This document shows, piece after piece, positions 17,647-26,814 of a DNA stretch of 64,000 bases (position 1 is the first letter of the stretch; every line of letters starts with the position of its first letter). Origin of the DNA: Kroppenstedtia guangzhouensis (GTDB taxonomy: Bacteria; Bacillota; Bacilli; Thermoactinomycetales; DSM-45169). The stretch spans positions 186,001 to 250,000 of the forward strand of contig NZ_BMEX01000004.1 of the NCBI RefSeq assembly GCF_014637345.1. Reading direction: 5' to 3'. The notes beneath the pieces are model-generated. The model saw only the letters and a list, made by a program, of their open reading frames with translations, searched no databases and was not told the DNA's origin. The position numbers were made by a program, and so were the translations under genes.

Positions 17647-19291
17647 TGCCGCCCGTTCCTTTTTTCTCCGTTCCGCTAAAGCTTGGCAAAACTACTTTGA
17701 TGCTGTGGGACTGTTGCCGGGAATCGATCCTTCCGTCGAGCAGAAGGTGGTGATCCAACAGGAGGAAGACCAGCTGTTGATCAACGGTTCCGCAGGCAGC
17801 GGCAAGAGCATCACCCTGATGTATAAGTTGATGAAAGTGATGGAACAGGTAAAGGAGCGACACCGGATCCTTTACGTCACTTTCAACAGGACACTGTTGG
17901 ATGACACTCGCAAGCGAATGGAACAGTCGGAAAGATTCCTAGAGTTGAAGGAACGACATGAGCTTCATCTGGAAACCTTTCACCAGATGGCTTACCGGCT
18001 ACTGAAGAAAATGGGGGTGCGGGATATCTGTCCCTTTTACACCTCCCTCGATTCGATCCAGAAGCATCAGGCCAAGATCCGGGCCCGTATCATCGCGTTG
18101 CGTGATGCATTTATGGAAAGTGAGACCTACCAACGCCTTCCCGAGGCGGAAAAGTTGTACAAGACCCATACCGCTGCCTTTTTCTACGAGGAATTCATGT
18201 GGATGAAAGCCAACGGTTATGTGAAACGGGAGGATTATCTGGAAGTGGAACGAACCGGACGCAGCCAGACCCCTCGGCTGACAAAGGCTCAGCGGAAGAC
18301 AGTCTTCACCTTGTTCGAAGACTACCGGGAGATGATGCGGACAAAGTACAAGAATGACGGATACGACATGGAGGATTATGCCCTGCTTCTCTTGGGGTAT
18401 CTGGATCAACTTCCGGACTCCCACCACTTTGATTATGTCTTTGTGGATGAGGTGCAAGATTTGCAACCGATGCAGATCTTGGCTCTAGCTCGTTTGCGCA
18501 AGAAGGGGATTGTTCTGACCGGGGATCCCAAACAGCGGATTTACCGATCCACTCCCCACTCCTATGCCTCCCTCGGACTGAACCTCCAGGGGCGGCGCAA
18601 CCGGACCCTGAGACAAAACTTCCGCTCCACCCGGCAGATCATGACCTTGGCCAACTCCCTCCGCTTTGACGATACTGAAAACGACCGGGAGAATAACCAA
18701 GTTTATGTCAAAGAGGGACCCAAACCGGAGATTCGTTACTTTCCCAAGATAGCAGTCTTGGCCCAATGGCTGACGGAAACAATCCAGTCCATTCACCGAC
18801 GGGATCCGGAAGCCACCCTCGCGGTCATCCACCGTTATGATGATGAGCTGAACCGGGGCCGTCCATTACCGTTACAATCTTTTCTGGAGAGAAACTTTTC
18901 CCTGGTCACCACGAGGGATTACCACAAAAAGTTTGATCCCGCCGCATTCCGAAAACCGATCTTTTTCACCGATGTGGCCAGTGTCAAGGGATTGGAGTTT
19001 GACTACGTCTTCATTGTCCACTTTGACCGGGATCACTATCCGCTGAAATCCAGGTTGAAGGATCTCCGGGAACGTTCTAACGATCCTTCCTCCGAAGCCT
19101 TTCAAAAGGACGAAAATGCCATACTGAACGACGAGAAAAAATGGCTCTACGTCGCCATCACCCGGGCCAAAAAGGAAGTCCGCCTCCTCTATTCCGCCGA
19201 AAAGGCACTGCGAATCTCCCAGTTCATCAGGGATTTTGACACGGAGGATTATGTGGCGGTGGGATTTGATCAGAGGAGGTATGGGAAGTAG
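17621..19291 (+). CDS. UvrD/Rep-family SF1 helicase
   Basis: A 556-residue helicase with Walker A GSAGSGKS (56-63), Walker B YVFVDEVQDLQP (about 270-281), GDPKQRIYR, motif IV LRQNFRSTRQI, motif V SVKGLEFDYVFI and motif VI WLYVAITRAKKEVRLLY. It is shorter than UvrD or PcrA (about 720 residues) and has no recognised accessory domain. TTG start at 17621 with AAGGAGAG seven bases upstream; it overlaps the AddB-like gene by 26 bases. Third and last gene of the coupled operon, so two helicases and one Fe-S protein are produced together. Confidence 0.87.
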   Translation: MTTTVALSDAARSFFLRSAKAWQNYFDAVGLLPGIDPSVEQKVVIQQEEDQLLINGSAGSGKSITLMYKLMKVMEQVKERHRILYVTFNRTLLDDTRKRMEQSERFLELKERHELHLETFHQMAYRLLKKMGVRDICPFYTSLDSIQKHQAKIRARIIALRDAFMESETYQRLPEAEKLYKTHTAAFFYEEFMWMKANGYVKREDYLEVERTGRSQTPRLTKAQRKTVFTLFEDYREMMRTKYKNDGYDMEDYALLLLGYLDQLPDSHHFDYVFVDEVQDLQPMQILALARLRKKGIVLTGDPKQRIYRSTPHSYASLGLNLQGRRNRTLRQNFRSTRQIMTLANSLRFDDTENDRENNQVYVKEGPKPEIRYFPKIAVLAQWLTETIQSIHRRDPEATLAVIHRYDDELNRGRPLPLQSFLERNFSLVTTRDYHKKFDPAAFRKPIFFTDVASVKGLEFDYVFIVHFDRDHYPLKSRLKDLRERSNDPSSEAFQKDENAILNDEKKWLYVAITRAKKEVRLLYSAEKALRISQFIRDFDTEDYVAVGFDQRRYGK

Positions 19292-19465
19292 GGGGGGAGA
19301 TACGAGGCTGGATCGACCAATTTTGGGATAGAGAGCTGTCGTTTTTTCATGATGAAAATGGTAAAGTATAGATTGGGTAGAAAATCATTTTAAATAAAAC
19401 CGGTGAACCGCGGTGAATAGGGGAAGCCGGTCGAAGCTTTTTATAGATGAGGGGGAGATGGTTCA

Positions 19466-19774
19466 TTGTCCACGGCTCGAATCATGAAGTGGATATGTGG
19501 CGGCTTGGAAGGGATTTTGGCCATCCCGGTGCTGGGTGGTCTGATCGTGGTGATGAATTCCTATATTCCGCTGGTTGTCATGTTGGTGCTTCATATCATC
19601 ACTCTGATCATCAGTATCCAAGCACAGGTGAATAAGTACGGGAGCATCATGGGAATCATCACCTCCTGTCTCGCTTGGATTCCCATCCTGGGCTGGTTCC
19701 TGCATGTCCTCGCCGCAATCTTGCTCATGATCGATGCGGTGAAAGATGACAGGAAAACAGTGGAGATCGGCTGA
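19466..19774 (+). CDS. Small hydrophobic membrane protein, paralogue of 6347-6652
   Basis: A 102-residue protein with three predicted membrane segments, similar end to end to the protein at 6347-6652 (AIPVLGGLI, HIIT.I.S.QA, GIITSCLAWIPILGW). TTG start behind GGGGGAGA. A hairpin terminator follows. Function unknown; the two paralogues flank the IS, transporter and helicase block. Confidence 0.72.
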   Translation: MSTARIMKWICGGLEGILAIPVLGGLIVVMNSYIPLVVMLVLHIITLIISIQAQVNKYGSIMGIITSCLAWIPILGWFLHVLAAILLMIDAVKDDRKTVEIG

Positions 19775-19779
19775 ACAGA

Positions 19780-19806
19780 CGGGCCCTTTGGGCCTGCTTT
19801 TATTTG
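19780..19806 (+). terminator. Intrinsic terminator
   Basis: The stem GGCCC/GGGCC, extended by a G-T and a C-G pair, with a three-base loop, followed by TTTTATTT. Confidence 0.6.
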
Positions 19807-19954
19807 GTGAGGCAGTAATTGATATATGCTTTCTGTTGCAGTGTTCAGTTTCGATTCGTGTTAAGAAGACTAAAAATACACGGGATATTGCATTCCATTT
19901 TGATATAGATTAGGCTGAAATTGAGAATTGAATTCCGGGTAAAGGAGCAGTTCG

Positions 19955-21262
19955 ATGGGCTATGAAATGTCTGAAATCGGTGAATTAATACGCAGGGTTC
20001 GAAAGCTGAAAGGGTTGAGGCTGGAGGATTTAGCAGATGAAAACATTTCTCCGGCCACCATTAGTAATGTTGAACGTGGTGTTTCTCATGTTCGACAAGA
20101 CAAGATGTTTTATCTGTTGGAGAAGCTGGGAATTTCCATTGAGGAGATCCCCACATTGTTGTTGGAGGAAAAGAAAGAAGCAGATACCTTGAAGTTTGAG
20201 TTATTATTCGCTGAATCACTGCAAAGAATGGGTTTTCTGGATGAAGCAATCCAGGTACTAAAACGTCTCAATTTACCCAATGATCATCCATTTGCTCCTT
20301 CTGTATATTGGTTGATCGGTGGAACATATCTTCTTCAAAAGAGGTACCAGAAGGCTGAAAGATCTTTATCTGAGGCGATTCGTTTGTCCAAGCAAAGTGA
20401 CTACGCCATGAATGAAAACATTGAGGCGTACAGTTTTAATGACCTTGGGCTGTGCAGTTATCATGAAAACAACATCGAACAGGCGATCCAATACACAAGA
20501 AGTGGGCTGGATGCTTTTAATGTGAATGGAAAAAACAAAATTGTTAAATACAATTTAATACGGAATTTGGCTGTTTACTTGGAGAGGACAGGCCGTGTGG
20601 TGGAAGCGCTCCGAGTCGTGCAAGATGTATGGGAAGAGGTACCCAATATTGGGCAAAAGGAAACTGTGCTGGGATTCTATTGGTTAAAAGGAGAACTGCT
20701 ACGGCGAAGTGGATCACTTAAAGAAGCAGAAATCACATGTCAGGAAGGCTTAAAATTGGCGGGATACAATGAAGACTACTCTTCATCATTTGACCTTTGG
20801 GTTGTCCTGGGGAGTATTTTCATGGACAAACGCAATTGGGAAAAGGCGGAAGGGTGTTTTGAGATTGCCTTAAAGATCGCTGAAAAGTATGTGAGTGACA
20901 GCCGACTTGTCCGCGGTTATATACAGCTTGGACAGTTGAAAACGAGAAGAGAGGGATGGGAAGAAGCTGAACAGATATTGAAAAAAGCCATTGGCAAGGG
21001 AGAAGAGCTCTCCTGTGTTCCCTACCTACTGGATGCATACCTTGCCATGGGTGATTTGTACTTAATCCAAAGAAACTTGGAGAAAGCAACGTATTACTAC
21101 AAGATGGTTATTGCTAAGCCGCATGGGTATAAAGAGAAGGAGAGACAGGCATGGTTTCAGCTTGCGAAATGTTGGAAGGGTCGTGATGAAGAGGAATTTA
21201 GACGGTGTACAGAAAATATGTTTGAATTAGAAGAAGAGATGGAAGGTGGTGAGTTAGCGTGA
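19955..21262 (+). CDS. RRNPP-type quorum-sensing regulator (XRE HTH + TPR)
   Basis: A 435-residue cytosolic regulator. Residues 8-65 form an XRE-family helix-turn-helix (GELIRRVRKLKGLRLEDLA...SPATISNVERG), and residues 75-420 are tandem tetratricopeptide repeats (for example YWLIGGTYLLQKRYQKAERSL). This HTH-TPR layout and length match NprR/PlcR-type sensors that bind re-imported peptides. ATG start with AAAGGAG upstream; an in-frame ATG four codons later is the alternative. Its stop overlaps the GTG of a 42-residue secreted peptide gene, the usual regulator-signal cassette. A close paralogue at 47076-48335 is broken. Target genes are not shown by the sequence; the peptide gene and itself are candidates. 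Confidence 0.88.
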   Translation: MGYEMSEIGELIRRVRKLKGLRLEDLADENISPATISNVERGVSHVRQDKMFYLLEKLGISIEEIPTLLLEEKKEADTLKFELLFAESLQRMGFLDEAIQVLKRLNLPNDHPFAPSVYWLIGGTYLLQKRYQKAERSLSEAIRLSKQSDYAMNENIEAYSFNDLGLCSYHENNIEQAIQYTRSGLDAFNVNGKNKIVKYNLIRNLAVYLERTGRVVEALRVVQDVWEEVPNIGQKETVLGFYWLKGELLRRSGSLKEAEITCQEGLKLAGYNEDYSSSFDLWVVLGSIFMDKRNWEKAEGCFEIALKIAEKYVSDSRLVRGYIQLGQLKTRREGWEEAEQILKKAIGKGEELSCVPYLLDAYLAMGDLYLIQRNLEKATYYYKMVIAKPHGYKEKERQAWFQLAKCWKGRDEEEFRRCTENMFELEEEMEGGELA

Positions 21263-21387
21263 GGAAGATCATTTTGATCATGTCTGTGGCATGTGTGTTG
21301 GCCTTTTCAATGTTCTACGCGACTGAATCTTCTGTCGTAAAAGTATCGGCAAATAGTGCAGCTGAAAACAGTGAACCCGGACGCTGA
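21259..21387 (+). CDS. Phr/NprX-like signalling pro-peptide
   Basis: A 42-residue peptide, too short to be listed by usual gene finders. It starts at GTG 21259 inside a GTGA overlap with the regulator stop, with AAGGTGG upstream. It has two basic residues, a hydrophobic signal core (IILIMSVACVLAFSMFYA), a short linker and a polar C-terminus ending AENSEPGR. Phr-type precursors have this build, and the mature signal usually comes from the C-terminal 5-8 residues after export and proteolysis. A strong terminator follows immediately. Function as ligand of the upstream TPR regulator is inferred from position and architecture. Confidence 0.75.
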   Translation: MRKIILIMSVACVLAFSMFYATESSVVKVSANSAAENSEPGR

Positions 21388-21424
21388 CAATACTTCCCCC
21401 CTGAGTGGGGGGAGTATTGTTTTT
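21387..21424 (+). terminator. Strong intrinsic terminator
   Basis: The arms ACAATACTTCCCCCC and GGGGGGAGTATTGT pair with a single bulged T around a five-base loop, followed by four Ts. It begins at the last base of the peptide gene. Confidence 0.9.
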
Positions 21425-21505
21425 AGCGGCTTCGGATGAGTTGATTCAAACGTGACAGGTATGGAGTTTGACGACCGACGGGCGGTATGAAAGGGCTGAA
21501 GCAGG

Positions 21506-22413
21506 ATGTCCGTACCGGATTATCAATCTTTGATGTTGCCGTTTTTGAAGATATTAGCAGATGGTCAGGTGCACAGTTTGGGGGAAATCAAGGATTGTCT
21601 CGCAAAAGCATTAAAGCTTACCGAAGAGGAACTGAAGGGATTGTTACCGAGCGGACGGCAACGAACTTTCGATAATCGGGTGGGCTGGGCTCGTACCTAT
21701 ATGAAAAAAGCTTTGCTCTTGGAAAACACAGAACGAGCCAAATACAGAATCACCCCCCCGGGGACAGGAAGTCTTGGCGATGGAACCAGTTATGATTGAT
21801 GTTTAGTTCCTAACCCAATTCCCTGAATTTGTTGAATTTATAAATCCATCCAAGAAAAAATCATCTTCCTCAGTAAGGCAGAGAGAGTCGGATAAAACCC
21901 CGGAAGAAACGCTGGAGATCGGTTACCAGGAACTTCGGAAAGAGTTAAAAAAGGAAATCCTTGAACAGGTGATGATGTGTAGTGCCGCATTTTTTGAGAA
22001 GTTGGTCGTCGATTTGCTCGTGGCCATGGGTTACGGAGGTTCACGGTCCGATGCCGGGCAGGCTATTGGGCGAAGCGGTGACGAGGGGATCGATGGGATC
22101 ATCAAAGAGGATAAATTGGGTCTGGACACCATTTACATTCAGGCCAAGCGGTGGAACGGTTCGGTGGGGCGTCCGGAGATCCAGAAATTTGCCGGTAGCT
22201 TGATCGGGCAAGGAGCTCACAAGGGAGTTTTTATCACAACCTCCACATTTACCGATGGGGCCTTGGATTATGTGGATCGGATCGATCGGAAAATTGTGTT
22301 GATCGATGGGGAACGGTTGGCCGACTAACATGGTTGAATTTGACATCGGAGTGAACGAATATGTCCGGTATGTGGTGAAACGAATCGACACTGACTATTT
22401 TGTTGAGGATTGA
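21506..22413 (+). pseudogene. mrr: Mrr-type restriction endonuclease, multiply disrupted
   Basis: The first 90 codons encode an Mrr N-terminal winged helix (VPDYQSLMLPFLKIL...TFDNRVGWARTYMKKA). After a C7 run at 21753-21759 the frame shifts; in the other frame the sequence continues EVLAMEPVMIDV, then an in-frame TAG at 21804. The Mrr catalytic domain follows (GDEGIDG...IYIQAKRW, GVFITTSTFT), and a last one-base shift at 22326 separates LAD from MVEFDIGVNEY. Three defects mean no full protein is made; a fragment containing only the catalytic domain could still be translated from 21969. Intact Mrr cleaves modified DNA. Confidence 0.82.
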
Positions 22414-22493
22414 GTTGAACGGATTGACTTTATGTGCGGTCTCTTACCTTCATATTTCCGGATCATTCCTCTCCTGGGATGACTTCCACAACA

Positions 22494-22536
22494 CACAAAT
22501 CCCCGGCCTCTTCCTTTCAGGATGCCGGGGGTTGTG
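22494..22536. terminator. Hairpin terminator downstream of the S9 peptidase
   Basis: CACAAATCCCCGGC pairs with GCCGGGGGTTGTG around a 16-base loop. It lies between the mrr pseudogene and the convergent peptidase; T-runs are weak on both sides. Confidence 0.5.
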
Positions 22537-22539
22537 CTG

Positions 22540-24360
22540 TCATCCCATACTTACTTCTTCATCAACCATTTCTCCAAGAAAGAAAGTGGCGATGGCGCCG
22601 TAAGCCTTCACACGGTTTTCCTGTTTCGCCAGGCCGTGGCCTTCGTCTTCATAGCGAAGGTACTCCACCGGGTGGTTGCGCTTTCGGAGGGCAGCGACGA
22701 TCTGTTCCGCTTCGGAGACGGGGACGCGGGGATCGTTGGCGCCGTGGACGACGAAGAGAGGGGCCCGGATGTGGTCCACATGGTGAATGGGAGAGATCCG
22801 GTCGAAAAAGTCACCGTCTTCCTCGATGGTGCCGTACTCCGACTCCCGCAGATGGCGACGATAGGGGCTGGTGTTTTGGATGAAGGTGCGCAGGTTGGCG
22901 ATCCCCACAATATCCACCCCGGCGGCCCAGAGATCGGGATGGTGGGTCAAGGCGGCCAGCACCATGAATCCGCCATAGCTTCCGCCCATGACGGCGATGG
23001 CCTCCTCCCGTGCGTTGCCGTGTTTCTTCAGCCAATCGACGGACCGGGCCAGGTCGGTGACGGAATCCATCCGCTTGCGCACATCATCCAGATGGACATA
23101 AGTGCGTCCGTATCCGGAACTGCCCCGGACATTGGGAACCAAGACAGCCATGCCCCGCTGCAGGAAAAACTGGATCACCGGGTTGAAACTGTTCCGGCTC
23201 TGGGACTCCGGCCCCCCGTGGACCCATACAATGACGGGGTGGGGACCCTGATGACCCGAAGGCCGGTAATAAAAGGCGGGAATCTCCAGCCCGTCAAAGG
23301 AGGGATAGCTCACCTCTTCCGGTGAGATAAAGGTGTCCTGGGGAACGCCGGAGATGGAGGCATAGGTGATTCGCTCCGGCTGGGGTTTCTCCGGATGGAT
23401 CTGCCAGATCTCCGTTCCGTGGCGGGGGCTGCTCAGGGTGAGGGCCAGCCTGTTTCCCCGTCGGTTCCATGTCGTGCCCAGAATCACCCCCTGCGGCAGT
23501 TCGGGAAGATTCAGGGAACGGGAAGATTCCGCATTGAGAACCTTCAGCCGGGAGTTGCCCCCTTCATTTTGAGTGAAAGCGAGGAGGCCACCGTCGGGGG
23601 ACAAGGACAGGTCTTCCGCATCCCAACGGTCCTCCGTCAGCCAGGTCCAGTCCAGGGTGGCCAGATGGATCCGGGCCACCCGCGTAAACTCGCTTTCCCG
23701 GTTTGACAGGAGAAACAGAGTGTCACCGTCGGCGGAAAAACGGGCTCCGGTATAGAGGGCCTGCCCCTTGTGAGGTGTGAGCAGCCGGGTATTCCCGGAG
23801 TCCAGGTCCAGGAGATAGAGGTCGCGATCCATATTGGTGTGAATCCGGGAAAAGAGGATTTTCTTCCCGTCAGGGCTGAACCGGCCGGCGTAATTGGTGT
23901 GGTCACTCCGGTGCAGAAGCCGGTGGCTGTCCGTCTCCAACTCATACAAATATACGTCGAAGTTTTTTCCATTACGCCGGTTGGAAGCGTATGTGAAGCG
24001 TTTTCCATCAGGAGACCAGGCACCGAAAGCATAGATGTGTTCCGGGTCCTGGGATATATCCTTTATATCCAGCCCGTCTCCGTCCATCAAAAAGAGCTGC
24101 GCCCGCTCGTCTCCGCCTCGGTCCGCGCTGACCAGGATGAGGTCTTCCCGGGGGGAGGCGGCCACTCCCATCACCCGCTCCGGGAAAAAGGTGATCTGTC
24201 TCGGCCACGGGAGGTCCACATCCTGTCGCCATACCTGGGCGATGCCGCTCATCGTGGACAGAAAGTAGATCCCCCGGTCGTCATGGGCAAAAGAGGGACC
24301 AAAAGCTGAACGGATCTCCATATACCTACGGATATCGATCGATCTCGCATCAGATGTCAC
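22540..24360 (-). CDS. S9 family prolyl oligopeptidase-like serine peptidase
   Basis: A 606-residue cytosolic peptidase. The N-terminal 330 residues hold WD40/TolB-like beta-propeller blades (FSPDGKKILF, LSPDGGLLAF), and the C-terminal alpha/beta hydrolase contains WVHGGPESQ, nucleophile S461 in GGSYGG, D543 in NDPRVP and H575 in DEGHG. This is the acylaminoacyl-peptidase/DPP group of S9, acting on short peptides. GTG start at 24360 with AGGAGG eleven bases upstream, giving a start just before SDARSIDIRRYMEI; the frame is open further but without support. Transcribed alone, divergently from the glucosyltransferase remnant. Confidence 0.92.
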   Translation of the reverse strand: MTSDARSIDIRRYMEIRSAFGPSFAHDDRGIYFLSTMSGIAQVWRQDVDLPWPRQITFFPERVMGVAASPREDLILVSADRGGDERAQLFLMDGDGLDIKDISQDPEHIYAFGAWSPDGKRFTYASNRRNGKNFDVYLYELETDSHRLLHRSDHTNYAGRFSPDGKKILFSRIHTNMDRDLYLLDLDSGNTRLLTPHKGQALYTGARFSADGDTLFLLSNRESEFTRVARIHLATLDWTWLTEDRWDAEDLSLSPDGGLLAFTQNEGGNSRLKVLNAESSRSLNLPELPQGVILGTTWNRRGNRLALTLSSPRHGTEIWQIHPEKPQPERITYASISGVPQDTFISPEEVSYPSFDGLEIPAFYYRPSGHQGPHPVIVWVHGGPESQSRNSFNPVIQFFLQRGMAVLVPNVRGSSGYGRTYVHLDDVRKRMDSVTDLARSVDWLKKHGNAREEAIAVMGGSYGGFMVLAALTHHPDLWAAGVDIVGIANLRTFIQNTSPYRRHLRESEYGTIEEDGDFFDRISPIHHVDHIRAPLFVVHGANDPRVPVSEAEQIVAALRKRNHPVEYLRYEDEGHGLAKQENRVKAYGAIATFFLGEMVDEEVSMG

Positions 24361-24583
24361 TGGATCTTTCTCCTCCTGTTGAGTGGAGTCCCTTTCCAGA
24401 AAATCGTACCTTCCTTTCTGCCTTTTCACAACCCCCGGCCAGAGGAGTGCCATTTTTGGCACCCCTTTTTTGATATGGTGGAATTTGGACTGAAAAGGTT
24501 GAATTTCATACGAATAATGGTAGTAGAGGATGTTTTAATTTTTTTAGGTATATTATGTTCAGATCATAGGAGGATGTACAAAG

Positions 24584-26582
24584 TTGGAAATCTATCAAAT
24601 GATCAATTCGGTGAAGGCCAAACGGGGGGGGACTGACCCGAAACCTGTTGACAAGGGCGAAGCTTTTGGCAGAGGAGCTCAACCGGAGGATCCATGTGGT
24701 GACCTTTGACTTCAACCCGGACTATGACCAAGTGAGACAGGATTTGTTGCGCCTGCAAATCATCAACGAAAAAGTAATCATCCATAATCTGTATGAGTTT
24801 TTATGCCCGCAACTACCCTCTCGTCCCCAGGTGGACCGGATCCTTCATCCTGTGGAGGAGCCCGGCTTTGTCGTCGTGAAGGATGAAGAGAAAAGAGGAT
24901 ATCATTTTTTTCAAAACGGGCTCTATGTCAAGTACAAGGAGTATGGCGAGGACGGTCGACTGAAGTTTATTGATTTTTTCAATGAGAACCACTACCGGAT
25001 CCGTCGGGAACATTTCGATGCCAAGGGGCGGCTCAGACGGACGGTATATTTGGATCAGATCTTGGACAAGCCCCGCCAGACCCGTTTTTTCGATGAAGAG
25101 GGACATTGCTTTCTTTCCAATTGGTATGAACCCGAACAGGGGAAATGCTACCGAGTTCATTGGTTTGACCGGGGTGGGCAACTGATTCGGACATTTCAAA
25201 GCGAAAAAGAGATGAAACTGTTTTGGTTAAATCGATTGGTCCAAGAAGAGCCGACGGTGATCCTTCAGTCGGATGATCCCAAAACCAGCCGTCTACTGCT
25301 TGAAGCCGACCCGAGGGCTGTCAAGGTGAAGATGCTTCACAGCAATCATCTGGATGAGCCATACGTGTATGGTGCACCTGTTTCCAAGCAGAACGAACTG
25401 GCACTGAAACAAGCCGACGGGTTTGATGCTTTTGTTGTGATCACGGAAGAGCAGAAGCGGGATATTCAGCGCTAGTTTGGCATGCGAACAACCTTTCACG
25501 ATATCCTTCATGCTGTCCCCCGGGTGGAACCGGATCCCCATATCCAACGGGATCCGTGGAAGGCGGTGGTGATCAGTCGGTTTGTCGCTTCCAAACATTG
25601 TGATCATGCAATCCGTGCTTTCCAAAAGGTGGCGGAACGATTCCCCCAGGCTCGGCTGGAGTTGTGGGGTTTCGGGCGTGAAGAAGCAAATCTTCGCGAA
25701 TTGATCAGGGAATTGGGCCTGCAGGACCATGTGTTCATCCAAGGAGCCACCCAGGATGCCCAGGCTGTCTTCCAAAGTGCGGCGTTTTCCTTACTCCCTA
25801 CGGAAAGGGAAGCCTTTGGCTTGGTGATTGCCGAAAGTTTGGCAGCGGGTGCACCGGTGATTGCTTACGATGTCAATTACGGCCCCCGGGATCTGATCAC
25901 CCATGATGTCAACGGCTTCCTGATTCAGCGGGATGATCTGGACGGGATGAGTGAGGCGATGATCACGCTGTTTCAAGATCGGGAAAAGTGGGCGGCTATG
26001 TGTCGGGAGGCCCGGAACATCAGCGAGAATATCAGTGAGGAGAGGTTTGTCCGACAATGGATTCAGGTTTATGAGGAAGCGGTGAAACAAAAACAAAACC
26101 GGGTTCAGATGAAAAAACCCACCTGCCGGATCACCGATTTCTCTTGGGCGGACCCCTCCACCGGCACATGGAGACTGGAGGGGGAGGTGGTTTTCCGGCA
26201 GGAGATGGAGCGGTGGAGGGAAGAGGTGCAGATGGCTCTCTATCTGCGAAAACGGACGGAATGGATCGATGGATATTTCCCGGCTGTCATCCAATGGAAA
26301 GACGATCGTAGCATTTTTTTTCAATCTGAACTCACCCTCGCCAAGTGGATGGAGCAGAGCAAGACTTTACGGGGCAGATGGGATGTATATACAAGCATCA
26401 CCGTCCGGAACGCCCATCACTTTGTCCGTCTCGGAGGAACGGAGGAGAATCCGCCCGACACCGAAGTGGAAGTGCCAAACGGGATTATTTGTCCTTATTA
26501 CACCGAACACGGAAATCTCAGCTTGTGGTGCAAGAAGGCGGATCAGAAGAAAAGTCTGCTCTCTTTGCTCGTTGGGAATTGA
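24584..26582 (+). pseudogene. TagE-like poly(glycerol-phosphate) glucosyltransferase, disrupted
   Basis: Read through, the sequence encodes a GT4 glycosyltransferase of about 665 residues: LEIYQMINSVKAKRGG, then TRAKLLAEELNRRIHVVTFDF, a beta-rich central part, and the GT-B C-domain (ISRFVASKHCDHAI, PTEREAFGLVIAESLAAGAPVIAYDVNYGPRDLI). A G8 run at 24624-24631 (seven expected) shifts the frame after residue 14, and TAG at 25473 interrupts DIQR-FGMRTTFHDI. TagE/TarM-type enzymes glycosylate wall teichoic acid. TTG start behind AGGAGG. Two lesions make it probably non-functional, though the G-run could be phase-variable. Confidence 0.8.
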
Positions 26583-26596
26583 ATCAACCTGTACAG

Positions 26597-26631
26597 AGGC
26601 TGTCGAGGAGTCTTGACAGCCTTGATTTTTA
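26597..26631 (+). terminator. Intrinsic terminator
   Basis: A perfect stem AGGCTGTC/GACAGCCT with a ten-base loop, followed by TTGATTTTT, just after the glucosyltransferase remnant. Confidence 0.8.
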
Positions 26632-26814
26632 TCTCAAATCTCTTTCAACCACACAATTGATATAAAACATCATTGATTATTCGATTATTCTCATAAATGG
26701 AAAGTGATTCGGGTTGAACTCTTTGGCAGATGGGGATTTGAATTGAATCCATTGTTTTATGGTAAAATTGCATCATTTCCGATACAATCATATCCAGAAA
26801 AAGGAGGGGTGTGA

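Noticed and set aside
22522-23325. Long open frames on the plus strand opposite the S9 peptidase
   Set aside because: Antisense mirrors of a well-supported GC-rich gene, lacking ribosome sites and family features.
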